DNA of 64,000 bases from Hemicordylus capensis (taxonomy: Eukaryota > Chordata > Lepidosauria > Squamata > Cordylidae): contig NC_069662.1 in the NCBI RefSeq assembly GCF_027244095.1, positions 143,486,294 to 143,550,293 on the forward strand. Reading direction: 5' to 3'. Below, one piece after another: positions 1 through 9,491 of this stretch; the stretch's first letter is position 1; each line of letters begins with the position of its first letter. A program made the translations under genes and the position numbers. Below the pieces are notes generated by a model. It was not told the origin of the DNA, did no database searches, and saw only the letters and a program-made list of their open reading frames with translations.

Positions 1-512
1 AGGAGGCCGTTGAGTTGAGCTGCAGCTGTGGGGGGAAATGGCGGCCGCGGCAAGGAGGCGGCGTTGGCCGCCCCAGCTGTGGTGAGGTGGTGGCGGCGGC
101 CACAGGCCGCTGCGAGGAGGCGGCGGCCGCAGCCCTAGTCCACCCATCGCAGCCGCGGTCTGGGCTGGGAGGAGGTGGGAGGCAGCGGGAAATACTGGCC
201 CTGGTGGTACCTGCAGGGGTGAGTGGGGAACGGGTGGTGGGGCACAGCCCCCTCACCTGTTGCAGCCTGGGGCGGGAAGGAATCGGGTGGTGGGGCTTCC
301 CTGTTCACCATCAGAGAGGAGGAATGGCGGCGGCGAGGCCCTTTTTGGCTGCCTGCAGCCCGTTGAGGCTCTGTGTGTGGGGAGGAATGGAAGGGAGGGA
401 GGGCAAGAGAGCGCAGGCCTGGAGGGAGGGGGGGAGAGACCGGGGCAGGAGGGAGAGGGAATGGAAAACAGCTGGCCCAAAAGCGCACAGATGTTCTGTG
501 CAGGTCGGCTAG
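1..512 (+). mobile_element. Helitron, 3' part (left end outside window)
   Basis: The right end has Helitron 3' hallmarks: a short hairpin (GCACAGA, 3-nt loop, TCTGTGC, about 484-501), a short spacer, then CTAG at 509-512 followed by T. The last 30 or so bases match the end of the complete copy at 14,602-14,928. The body is very GC- and purine-rich and unlike the other copy's body, so it may hold captured host DNA such as a CpG island. The long open frames here are low-complexity (Gly, Arg, Pro, Ala-rich) and show no recognisable domain. The TC 5' end is not in the window. The terminus is clear; the body assignment is inferred. Confidence 0.6.
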
Positions 513-532
513 TTAATAATTAATACAGTTAA

Positions 533-800
533 AAACCCTGTTTGGCCAGGCCAAACAGCTAGGTTTTGAGGGCTCTCCTGAAGGCCAACAACGAACCCAA
601 GCTACAGACTTCTGCCTGCAGTGCATTCCACAGCCCAGGGGCAGCTACAGAGAAGGCCCCCTTCTGAGTCACCACCAGACAGACTGGTGGTAACTGGAGG
701 CGGACCTGCTCAGATGACCTTAACGTCATCTTTAAAGCCTTGGTGAGGGAGCAAAAGGCCTTCACACAGAATAAGAAGACTGTACATTGTGACAACCAGC
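533..800 (-). mobile_element. L2-type LINE fragment (RT C-terminal end)
   Basis: Read on the minus strand, this encodes the family-typical stretch LRSSEQVRLQLP, then AFSVAAPGLWNAL, then FRRALKT. That is the end of the L2 reverse transcriptase ORF (usual form: LRSS, AFSVAAPRLWNSLP, FKR.LKTYLF). Only the last 80 or so residues are present. It sits immediately right of the Helitron terminus, so the Helitron may have landed next to it. Confidence 0.65.
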
Positions 801-1377
801 AACAAACTCCTAACTTTACAATACCTCACATTTTCCCTTCAGGAGCCTCAGAGGAAAGCATAACATATAAGGAACCATCTGTTGCCTGAAAAACTGTTCC
901 AGATCTATTCCACACATGGGCAAGGAAAAGTGATTACTTTTCATGGGCATCATTTAGTAGGTCTCCATGATAGCATCTCCTCCCCCTCCTGAAAAAAGGT
1001 AGTTCACACAATCAGAAATTGGGTAGGACAAGTTTCCTATCCAGCTCCATGAGTATGTGTCCCCATTCTTTGGTAACCTGTCCTAGTATCCAGCACTTTT
1101 ACCCAGCATATTATCAAGGGTGGAGGAAACACCATTGAAGCTGATGTCCACCTCCCATGGTCATTTTCCCCTACTCCTACCTAAGTTTTGGCTGATAGAT
1201 GACCAAAAATTGGGAGTACGTGAATTCTTGAATCTAGGTAGGATGTTCAGCATACCCAGTTTCCCATCTTGAGAACCAACCTACAATTTGATGCACCATA
1301 GCAACATGTGAAATCTGAGTGACCGAAGACCATGGTAGGTGGTCACACATCAAAAAAAGTGTCTACCATGGGCAATT
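801..1377. other. Intergenic, degraded repeat remnant
   Basis: No gene is seen. A short motif near 1,026-1,045 (GTAGGACAAGTTTCCTAT) recurs in diverged form near 8,790, where it is followed by similar flanking sequence. The stretch therefore probably contains an old dispersed element whose ends I could not define. Confidence 0.3.
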
Positions 1378-1600
1378 ATTTTTATTACTAAAAATGTGAT
1401 CTACTGCTTCTCAAAGTGGTTTATATAGAAAAAGGAGTAATATAATTATATGTTCCAAAAGGACTCACAATCCAAAAAGAAACATAAAGGAGACACCACT
1501 GAGAGAATGTTGTGCTGTGGCTGGATAGGGCCAGTTGCTCTCCTCCTGCTAAAGCTACCACTTTAAAAGATGCCTCTTTACTCGTTTAGTAGTGCTTGTG
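1378..1600 (-). repeat. L2-like LINE 3' tail, family B
   Basis: This is one copy of a tail that occurs at least six times in the window. In sense orientation the family reads: a GGCCAGTTACTCTCC-like block, then CAGTGACTGTTGCTGGTGTC, then TTTCTTTTTAGATTGTGAGC, then an AAACCGC...AGCGGTAT end. The closing GTAAACCGC...GCGGTATATAAA hairpin is typical of L2 LINE 3' ends. This copy is strongly diverged, so it is old. Confidence 0.5.
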
Positions 1601-2117
1601 GGAGAGGGAGGCCTGTAGGATGTGTGTGACCAGGGTATACTCAGACTTCCCCAAATTATTTTCTGGCCCTTGCCCAAATTAATCTCTTGTCCAGCCTACT
1701 CACAAACCTGCAACGGCACCTCCTGCCCCTGCTGCAACTACTATACCTGACCTGTAAATTTCCACTAATCCCGCTCTGTATTGCCAAAGGCAGGTTGTTA
1801 GATTTGTCTGAAAAGATGATGATTTCCCAATCCTTTTGCTATTGCTGAGCAAGAACCATTAACCTCCCTTTATTTCCTCTGAGGTGTGACTGTGAGACAA
1901 ATTGCTTTTCTGTAGTTTACCCTCAAGGCAGGGTGGGCTTTGGTTCGGATTGCTTGGAGGGAATGCTTTTTCCTGACTGAGAAACAAACCATCTTTTTGT
2001 GAAACCAATCTCTTACTGTAACTAGTAGGCAAGTAGAAATAATATTTATATTCTGTACATTTTATTTTTAATGTGTTGCCAGATGTGATGGGACCAGCTC
2101 CACCCCCCCCCCCCGGT
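1601..2117. other. Intergenic, nothing recognised
   Basis: Unique-looking AT-rich sequence with no coding signal. A short C-run lies at about 2,102-2,114 next to the following terminal-repeat element. Confidence 0.4.
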
Positions 2118-2392
2118 TAGGGTTGCCATATTCAAGCTTCTGAAATCTGGGTGGCTTAATCTGCATATTATGCAGAAACTAATCTGCATTTTATTTATTT
2201 ATTTATTTGTTTGGCAGATTTGTATACTTTCCCCTCCTTCTCTGCCCTCCCATATGATTGCATCCAGAGTAAAATCCAGGCAATCCGGGCAACGCATTTG
2301 AAATCCATGTAAATCTGGGTGGAATTTAGCAGCTGGGTGGAGGAGCCAGAATCCGGGGGCTACCCTAAATCCTGGGGGACATGGCAACCCTA
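2118..2392. mobile_element. Short DNA transposon with AGGGTTGCCAT termini
   Basis: The left end TAGGGTTGCCATATT matches the reverse complement of the right end (AATAGGGTTGCCATGTCC) over about 12 bp. No transposase frame is present, so the element is non-autonomous. A TA flank on both sides is possible but is the only candidate target duplication. It contains a TTTA microsatellite near 2,190-2,210. The superfamily is not assigned. Confidence 0.45.
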
Positions 2393-2667
2393 TTCCCTGT
2401 TCAATGGGGGTCCACCCTAAACGTTTAGGTTGGCTATGGGCCCTGGGGGAAGGAGCATCAATGTTGATGTGATGATTCTTGTCTACAAATCTTTGAAAGC
2501 TATTGCCTGTATACAGCATTACATTCAGTAAAATGTTTTCTAAGCAGTATTACCGGAAATTCCAATATCTTTTACATTAAGGTCTTTAAACATATGAATT
2601 CATTTCTGTAGTAGCACTTGATATAATCATACCGTAGTAATCTTGTGTTAGCCATTGGATTGTGTTT

Positions 2668-2995
2668 TCTTCATAGGAACATAGGAAACTGCTTGCTTTA
2701 TACCAAGTCATACCATTGCTCCATTTAGCTCAGTATTGTCTACACTGACTGGCAGCGGCTCTCCAAGGTTTCAGGCAGGAGTCTTTCCCAGCCCTACCTG
2801 GAGATGCCAGGAATTGAACCCAGGACCTTCTGCATGCAAAGCAAATGCTTTACAATTGAGCTACAGCCTCATCTCCTAAGGGGAATATCTTACAGCAAAC
2901 GGTGCTCACATGTAGTCATTCATCCAAATGCAAACCAAGGCAAGCCCTGCTTAGCAAAGGGGACCATTCATGCTTGCTACTGCAAAATTGAGTCT
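2668..2995 (-). mobile_element. 5S-rRNA/tRNA-Ala composite SINE, near full length
   Basis: Sense strand is minus. Three parts follow in order. First, a 5S rRNA-like head (about 2,995-2,890): GCTAAGCAGGGCTTGCCTTG followed by GGATGAATGACT, which parallels the 5S internal control region (AGCTAAGCAGGGTC...CCTGGTT...GGATGGGAGAC). Second, a tRNA-Ala-like head (about 2,875-2,805): an A-box-like GTAGCTCAATTGTAAAGC, an anticodon arm around TTTGCATGC, and a B-box-like GGTTCAATTCC. Third, a unique body ending in CR1-style octamers (TTCCTATG twice). This copy is the best guide to the other members in the window. No family name is assigned. Confidence 0.75.
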
Positions 2996-3328
2996 TCCTT
3001 TAATATTTAAGGGCCCTTGCATGATGACACTTCCTACATCTTTGATAGCTGCATTTAATTCACTTATATCTATCATCTCTTTGAACCAGGCAATGGAAAT
3101 ATATTCCCATTCAAGAGAGTGGACCTATCGGTGCAACTTTTGTGGTGGGTGGGCATTATCTTTCCAGCACTGAAACAAAACTGGAGACTTGAGGGAAATG
3201 TGGTATTCCTCTCCAGAAGCACAAGATGTTGGAATATCGTTGCTGTGTTCCACTGGTGTCAAGGGAACCCATGGGCTGAGGCACAGATAGCCCACCCTTA
3301 CTACTGGCAAAATGAAACAGTTCAAATC

Positions 3329-3474
3329 CCCATTCAGCCAGGATACTAGCTGGGTTACTCTGGGCCAGTCACTTCTCTCTCAGCCTAACCTACTTCACAG
3401 AGTTGTTGTGAGGAGAAATTCAAGTATGTAGTACACTGCTCTGGGCTCCTTGGAGGAAGAGTGCAATATAAATA
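3329..3474 (+). mobile_element. tRNA-derived SINE with CORE/MIR-like body, 5' truncated
   Basis: The copy starts after the tRNA head. It carries CTGGGCCAGTCACTTCTCTC, AGCCTAACCTACTTCACAG, the GTTGTTGTGAGGA block and the CTCCTTGGAGGAAGAG end. The GGGCCAGTCACTT block resembles the conserved core of MIR-type SINEs, whose tails are mobilised by L2. It ends in a long AAAC repeat. A more complete relative is at 38,834-39,066. Confidence 0.6.
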
Positions 3475-3535
3475 AATAAACAAACAAACAAACAAACAAA
3501 CAAACAAACAAACAAACACAAACAAACAAACAAAT
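3471..3535. repeat. (AAAC)n microsatellite
   Basis: About fifteen AAAC units, with one interruption, form the tail of the preceding SINE. Confidence 0.9.
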
Positions 3536-4375
3536 AATTTGGATACAATCTTTGGGGATTGTGTTGGCTTGACTCTCCCAATCTAAAGTATTGAAAGGGT
3601 TCTTTCCCCTTTGTATTACAATTTCAGACAAAATGAACTAAATTTTGAGAAATACCGAGATCACTTGGATCACTCACATGCATGTTGGTGACCAAAGTGG
3701 AATTTTCTGTGCTTAAATGAGCAGCAAGTGGATGTGTAAGTTTAAATTGACCACTTGATGGCACCAAATACCCAGCTGTAAAAAAGCTATGTCATTCAGG
3801 GTAGCTAGGATTGTTGTGCAGTTGTTTATATTTAAATCTTAATTTTTTGAACAAGTAAGGTCACCCAGAAAGTGTGTGTGTGGGGGGAGTACAAATATGT
3901 GTCACATGGTGTCCACAGGACTTTTTCTGGATGTGTAGGGAATATACACATACAAAGTAAGTATGTGAATAGAAATGAAAACACAGCAGGTAGCTCAATG
4001 GGGCAGGGGCCCCCTTGTCCCCCGCATGCCCAAAATGTGCAGAAAAATCTCTTAGCCCAGATGTGACCAACACTGACATCCTACTTTAGTAACTTCTTTC
4101 TTTCAGGGACTGAAGAATTATGTAGACATTGAGACTGAGTATCCATAATGTTCCAGTTGTTGGCTTCTCGAAACTTTTGTTGTTGGGTGTTGGGCTCTTA
4201 ACAATTATTGAAACATTACAATTATACATGATACTTCCCGTATTCCAGGAAAAAATATTCTCTGCAATCTGAAGCTGTAAGCATCCCCATGCTTGTGACG
4301 ATATCTCTGCTGATAACTGGAATGGTACTCATCAAGAAATGTTTGCCATGACATACAGAATTGCAAGAAACCTTG
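3536..4375. other. Intergenic, nothing recognised
   Basis: AT-rich and largely unique-looking. The right edge (about 4,353-4,377) is one half of the insertion site of the next element. Confidence 0.4.
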
Positions 4376-4866
4376 GACAGGGTCTCACGATCAGTGAGAC
4401 CAGGTTTCCTCGGGTGAGCGGGAAGAGCGGGCCAAGCCTGCTCTCCCCACTCACGAGTGGGCAGGGAGCCCTGGGTGGCCGGATCGGCTGCCCACACGAT
4501 GGCCGGCTCCGTGACAGGGCCGGCGGGGGGTGGGAGGACCAAGGGCCGGGCGGCCCCCACAAGCCCCAGTATGCCCTGCATGAGCACGCAGGGCATACTG
4601 GGGAGACCCCCAGAGCCGGGAGGCGGCTTTTCGCCTCCCGGCCGGGGGTCTACTTATGAGTAGGCGCAGCGCAAAGGCACACCACGGCTACTCACAATCA
4701 TAAAAAGCAGGTTTGCTGGAGCGCTCGCTCCGCAAACTTGCTTTTTACCAAGGGTTCTCGAGCGGGTTAACCAGGCTCGGCTGCGAGCCCGGTAGTTCTT
4801 ACAGTCAACAAAAACCGGGCTAGCCTCTGCTAGCCCGATTTTTGTTGATCATGAGAATCGCCCCCT
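4376..4866. mobile_element. Multi-hairpin non-autonomous DNA element
   Basis: A GC-rich block with seven separate inverted repeats: 4,381-4,401, 4,446-4,461, 4,564-4,603 (16-bp perfect arms), 4,604-4,651, 4,701-4,747, 4,771-4,792 and 4,805-4,848. The outer ends are imperfect inverted repeats (GGTCTCACGATCA against CGATTCTCATGATCA reversed). CCTTG flanks both sides. The sequence at 5,011-5,047 (CAGAATTGCAAGAAGCCTTG then TCTTCCAAGTGG) looks like the same site without the insert. No protein is encoded. Superfamily unclear; the termini resemble those at 8,849, 24,304 and 35,957. Confidence 0.6.
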
Positions 4867-5158
4867 TGTCTACCAAGTGGTGGTGCAAGGCTCCGGTCTC
4901 GTGGAACCATTCATAGGTGCTCTACCACAGCCTCATTCAGCCCTGGTTCCTGAAGCACCACCGGACCGTGGACAGCGTCCTCAGCGACCTCAGCAGCCAA
5001 GCTGTCCAAGCAGAATTGCAAGAAGCCTTGTCTTCCAAGTGGTGGTGGTCTGTAGCCCCTCTACATAGACTACATAGTTGTGTGAAGTGTTAAACACATT
5101 GTCAGGAGACAAGCTGACATGGGCTGGTTCTAAACATAAAGTGGTGTCCTTTGGACTG
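4867..5158. other. Right flank of the hairpin element, with partial duplicate site
   Basis: CTTGTCTACCAAGTGGTGG at about 4,866-4,884 recurs at about 5,029-5,047 preceded by the un-inserted left flank. The rest is unique-looking. Confidence 0.4.
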
Positions 5159-6674
5159 TGTTGGGGACACCCTGACCCCAACATTAAACCCAGAGTCACC
5201 AACCCAGAGTTATATGGAATCCAGGCCTGTGTCTGATTCCATTTTATTAAGGAATCAATTAATGCCTGAATTCAGATGAACTGACCCAGGTCTCATGAAT
5301 TGCCTCTGGATAGATGGTAACTGCTCTGTGAAGGAAGAGGCAATCCAGCATTCTATTCTCAATGTTTGTGAAATGGGTACTCAAAAGAAACACAATGGCC
5401 AAGCTTGGTCTCCTATCCAAATGCTAAAATTTAACTCGCTCTCAGGTAATGTCTTTGGGGGAAGCTAAGAGTCGAGCTTGCATTTCCTCCTGGAAAAACA
5501 TGGATGTTAATCAATGGCAATTGCTCTGCTTTGTCCAAAGGGGATAATCCCCTCTCTCTCTGATAATCCTCTCTCTCTCTCTTTAGAAATTCCACCCTAG
5601 GAAGATACACACAAAGAAAACACCTATAGCTGTGATTCCTCTTTGCTAACACCTTTTAACACTTTCTGGGACCAGGTGCCAGAAATCTGGGGACAAGAGA
5701 TGATGTCCATTTGCAAACTCAGAGATGCAGATTTGCTTTAGGTAAATCTCAATAGAACTATCTCCTCCCCAAAGCAGCAGCTAACAGGAGATGGAACTCA
5801 CCCTGGACTGAGCTAATATCCTGAACTACTATTAATAATTAAAATACAATATCCAGAGGGTAACAGCAAATTGTAACCTTTTTTGGGATCCAGGAAGGAT
5901 GATAATATTTTGAATAGACTCTATGGAGATTAGAGGTAGAAACAACTATAAGGATGGAGCGTACTGAACAGACAGCTAGCAAGCTTTGCCCACCAGCAGA
6001 TTTTGCTCAAGAGTGATCCCAGAGTTTGCTGTTCAAGCTGTGGGTCTAGAGCAGGAACTCTTTCCATGGACAGGAACCGTCGTGACCTCCGCTACAAGTA
6101 AGAAGTCCAGACTACCCAGCCATGGTGCTCTCTCTCTCCGCTTTGCTCTGAGCATTTACCACCAGCCTGCCTGACTGCTTGAAGCCTGTATTGTTTCCAA
6201 GCTCCAGCAACAAGCAAGTCCTTTGAAGCCTTCTTCGTGAACCTGGTGAGATGCCTATTCAATGCACAGCGCAGCCTGTTCCCCGCTTCCCTCCTCCCTA
6301 CTAATGACTGCCATCCCTCTCCTCAGCCCTCCCTTTCTCCTTTCTCTGTTTCTCTCTAAACGTTTTATTAGGATTTGTTAGATGGCTGTAATTACTGACT
6401 GCACACACATATGTTAGCTAGGCACATTGCACTACACCTTGAATCGGAAACATGTTTTTAATTTGGATGACCTGTTTGAATTTTATCCCAATGAGCAACT
6501 TTCTATAATAAAGCCTATTGAACTTTCCGAGTGTGTCTCCCTCTATCTCTGTTTGCGCGCCCAGATCCTACATGGTCACCTTCTCCAAGAACCAATTCAG
6601 TTTGTGTATGATGTGACTTTCCCTCTTTCCCTCTGAGCATATACAGAGTGTGAAACCAGGTGCAGTTCACAACA
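5159..6674 (+). mobile_element. Probable solo LTR of an endogenous retrovirus or LTR retrotransposon
   Basis: The stretch begins TGTTGGGG and ends CACAACA, giving TG...CA ends with a five-base inverted match. ACTG flanks both sides (5,155-5,158 and 6,675-6,678), as a 4-bp target duplication would. A single AATAAA at 6,507-6,512 lies about 160 bp before the right end, placing R and U5 where a retroviral LTR has them. No internal region or second LTR is seen, so this is best read as a whole-looking solo LTR of about 1.5 kb. The 4-bp duplication would suit a class I retrovirus or a gypsy-type element. Age cannot be judged from a single LTR. Confidence 0.45.
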
Positions 6675-6689
6675 ACTGGACCTCCAGTC

Positions 6690-6830
6690 CGAGATCCGGT
6701 CCTCCATGGGGGGGGCTGGCTCTAAATGTCCCCCTGGGGGCCTCCTGAGTGGCACCACTGGGTGGCCATGGGGGCTCCAAAGGCCATTAGGTCCAGGCTC
6801 AGAAATTACTTAGGTGCACCTCTGTACACA
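6690..6830. repeat. Dispersed repeat shared with 62,765-62,965
   Basis: AAAGGCC...TTAGGTCCA and the following AATTAC.TAGGTGCACCTCTG block occur here and near 62,915-62,960 in the same order. The family and ends are unknown. Confidence 0.4.
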
Positions 6831-6916
6831 TGCAGCAGTATGAGTGGTTGAATGAACTGTAATACTCCTGACTACAGGCAAGAGGTCACATTAATGAATG
6901 CAGCCCTACATTAGAG

Positions 6917-7160
6917 CTGATCTTGTGGTAGCAAGCATGACTTATCCCCTTAGCTAAGCAGGGTCTGCCCTGGTTGCATATGACTGGGAGACTAGAAGTG
7001 TGAACACTGGAAGATATTCCCCTCAGGGGATGGAGTCGCTCTGGCTGAGAGAGATTCCTGCCTGCAACCTTGGAGAAGCCGCTGCCAGTCTGTGAAGACA
7101 ATACTGAGCTAGATAGACCTTTGGTCTGACTCAGTATATGGCAGCTTCCTATATCTGTCT
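6917..7160 (+). mobile_element. 5S/tRNA composite SINE, tRNA head deleted
   Basis: The 5S-like head is clear (TTAGCTAAGCAGGGTCTGCC, then CTGGTTGCATATG and GGGAGACT). The sequence then jumps from GGATGGAGTCGCTCTGG directly into the body (GAGAGAGATTCCTGCC), so the tRNA-Ala-like segment is lost. It ends in CTTCCTATATCTG. Confidence 0.65.
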
Positions 7161-7261
7161 GTCTGCCTACTGTATCTATCTCCCTGCTAGTAGAATCCTA
7201 GCACTGCAGGGAGAACACTGGAATACTGTACAATCTTCCTCCCTGATGTGCTAGTTTTCTA

Positions 7262-7353
7262 CTTACAGGAACTATTTTTATTTTTAATTTTTATTTTTAT
7301 GTTATTTAGTTTATTGATTTCTATACAGCCCTTCCAAAAATGGCTCAGGGAAG
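7262..7353 (-). repeat. L2-like LINE 3' tail, family B (short)
   Basis: The copy contains TATACAGCCCTTCCAAAAATG and GGCTCAGGGAAG, the final part of the tail described at 1,378-1,600. Confidence 0.5.
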
Positions 7354-7403
7354 TTATGAGTTATGTGGTGGAACATTCAGAAATGGTATCTCAGGCCTGC
7401 ACT

Positions 7404-7490
7404 TCATAAGAACATAAGAACAGCCCTGCTGGATCAGGCCCAAGGGCCATGTAGTCCAGCATCCTGTTTCGCACAGTGGCCCAGCAGAAT
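7404..7490 (-). mobile_element. CR1-type LINE 3' tail
   Basis: AACATAAGAACAGCCCTGCTGGATCAGGCCC and the following GTCCAGCATCCTGTTTCGCA block match the 3' UTR of the larger CR1 copy at 19,477. On the sense strand the end is an octamer-like TTCTTATG repeat, as in CR1 elements. Confidence 0.65.
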
Positions 7491-7538
7491 GGACTTCAAA
7501 GTGGGACAGTCCATTCTGCCACCTCATTCTGCTGAATG

Positions 7539-7539
<1 letters not shown>

Positions 7540-7590
<51 letters not shown>
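7540..7590. repeat. (CA)n microsatellite
   Basis: About 25 uninterrupted CA units; likely polymorphic. Confidence 0.95.
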
Positions 7591-7592
<2 letters not shown>

Positions 7593-7639
7593 ACGTTCAA
7601 CAACTTCCAAATGCTGCTGCACTGCAACATTGTAATTGC

Positions 7640-7780
7640 CTAGGGGTTCCCCACCCATGGTACTCTAGATGTTGCTGAACTAGAACTCCCATCATCCCCA
7701 GTCACACAAAAAATGTAGCTGGGGATGATGGGAGTTGTAGTTCAGCAACATCTGGAATACCACGGGTGGGGAACCGCTGG
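7640..7780. mobile_element. hAT-Charlie-like palindromic MITE
   Basis: An almost complete inverted repeat: GGTTCCCCACCCATGG on the left pairs with CCACGGGTGGGGAACC on the right, and AACTCCCATCATCCCCAG pairs with CTGGGGATGATGGGAGTT near the centre. Non-autonomous. Related copies lie at 13,032, 29,633, 30,596, 35,627, 52,313, 55,576 and 61,824. Confidence 0.7.
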
Positions 7781-7784
7781 TCTA

Positions 7785-8848
7785 TGTGGTGTGAGGAGAA
7801 ACATTAACGTTCTCACACAGCAGATTATGCTCTGGTGGTAAAGAAGTTCAGCCCAAGAAATTATCTGAAGACAGTAGGCTGAGTTCCTAAAACAAAGGTT
7901 TATTAAACTAAAACATCACATACTGAGAGAGAGTCATTGAACAACACACACACACAGGCATTAGCCTTCAAAAACCACTGAACAGTTCTGACTCTTAACT
8001 GAGCAAGACAGACAGACCTATTAATATAACTCCTCATGCCTCTAGTGGCCAGAAGAGGTTACTGCAGTGCTAAGAGCCATGCTTTAGAATTCTCATTTCA
8101 AACATCCAAGGTCCTGTCCCCCGCAGTTTGTTTATGTTAGAAATTAGGGGATCCTCTTAAATAAGGAGTCCTCTTTCTTTTGGGTAAATAAGGGTATAAT
8201 CTGTATTTAACCTCTATTTTTTAAGGGGCTCATCTTAAATTCAGAGTTGTCTTGAATTTGGGTAAAAAAATTTATTTCTTGCACGTTGTTTTGCAGTGAC
8301 AGCCAGAAATTGCAGCGTGCAGCATTGCACAGGTCACAACAGATGTGAACTAGAACCATTAAAGAGACTACATAAAGAACAAGTTACAGTGGGGAAAAAC
8401 ATTTGCAATAATACATCCATGATGTGTGAAACACTGGCTGTAAAGTTACTACCTCTTACTCCTAATCCAGCTGAGCCTATACATATGGAGCCATATGTCT
8501 CTGAATTATTGCCCTGTTCCCTTTTCTCCACTCCTGGGTGCTATCCATCTTTGAAGATTGCCTTTCTAGCTGTCAAAAACTGCTTCAGCCCTGCCAACAT
8601 CTAGCTTGCTGCAAGTCTGATCTGTTTCATCTGGGACTCTTCACATGATACAGTTCCACAGGCATCTATTGCACAATGATTGCAAAAGTCCCTGAGCAGA
8701 GAGGAAACTGGGTTGTCTGAATCTGTCCAGAATCTGCGGGCAGATCAGGAATAATACAGGAGGGCTGTTCTTACGATTAGAACTTGGATAGGACAAGTGT
8801 CCTATTTACTTAGGGAGTTGCACACGCTCCCTTTTTGTGGTAAACTGT
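7785..8848. other. Intergenic, mostly unrecognised
   Basis: No gene is evident. 8,761-8,848 resembles part of 1,020-1,090 and is cut off by the element starting at 8,849. Confidence 0.35.
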
Positions 8849-9160
8849 GAGGCTGTTCTCATGAGCAGCCAAGCCTGGGCTGGGCTGCCTGTCAGAAATG
8901 CCCAGATCCATGTGGATCTCCCAGCCCAGGTTAAGGGTGCAGGCATACCTTTAACCAGGCTGCCAGAATCATGTTCCAGCGTGGGTTGCTTTCAGCTCAC
9001 GTTGACACTAGGTCCTAGACTGCCCGTCCACTGGGGGAATCCCCCATTGCACTGTGCTCAGCTGTGGGATACCCGGATGTCGGGATAAGGAGTTCCAGCC
9101 TCAGAGCAATCTGCCCTGCTCCATACTGCATGGAGCAGCGCTGATCATATGAGAGTGCAC
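8849..9160. mobile_element. Non-autonomous DNA element with GAGGCTGTTC termini
   Basis: The left end GAGGCTGTTCTCATGAGCAGC is nearly the reverse complement of the right end of the element at 24,304-24,760. A weaker inverted match (ATGATCAGC side) ends near 9,160. The interior has several short inverted repeats (GGATCCATGTGGATC-like, CTCCATACTGCATGGAG). No protein is encoded. Confidence 0.45.
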
Positions 9161-9182
9161 TCCGCGCTCCCACCAAGCACAG

Positions 9183-9364
9183 CATGAGAGCTGGTCTTGT
9201 GGTAGCAAGCATGACTTGTCCCCTTAGCTAAGCAGGGTCCACCCTGGTTGCATATGAAAGGGAGACTAGAAGTGTGAGCACTGTAAGATATTCCCCTCAG
9301 GGGATGGAGCCGCTCTGGGAAGAGCAACTAGGTTCCAAGTTCCCTCCCTGGCAGCATCTCCAAA
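9183..9364 (+). mobile_element. 5S/tRNA composite SINE, 3' truncated
   Basis: A good 5S-like head (TTAGCTAAGCAGGGTCCACC, GGGAGACT) is followed by GGGATGGAGCCGCTCTGG and the start of the body. It stops at about 9,364, before the central region. Confidence 0.65.
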
Positions 9365-9491
9365 ATAGATCTCCTTGGTGTCCCAGGTTGAGACAGCGGC
9401 TAGAAATGCCTTCTATCAGCTTAGGTTGATACGCCAGCTATGTTCGTTTCTTGAGTTAGACGACCTTGAGGCTCCGTTCGGGAGAAGCAGC

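Noticed and set aside
15-512. Open frames of up to 165 residues in the GC-rich start of the window
   Set aside because: Low-complexity composition, overlapping frames on both strands and a location inside a Helitron body; no domain or splice pattern.
3471-3535. Regular short repeats that could look like a CRISPR array
   Set aside because: A simple tetranucleotide tail of a SINE with no spacers; the genome is eukaryotic.
9183-9280. 5S rRNA-like sequence that might be a 5S gene
   Set aside because: Only the internal control region resembles 5S; the remainder is SINE sequence, and the 5S ends are missing.
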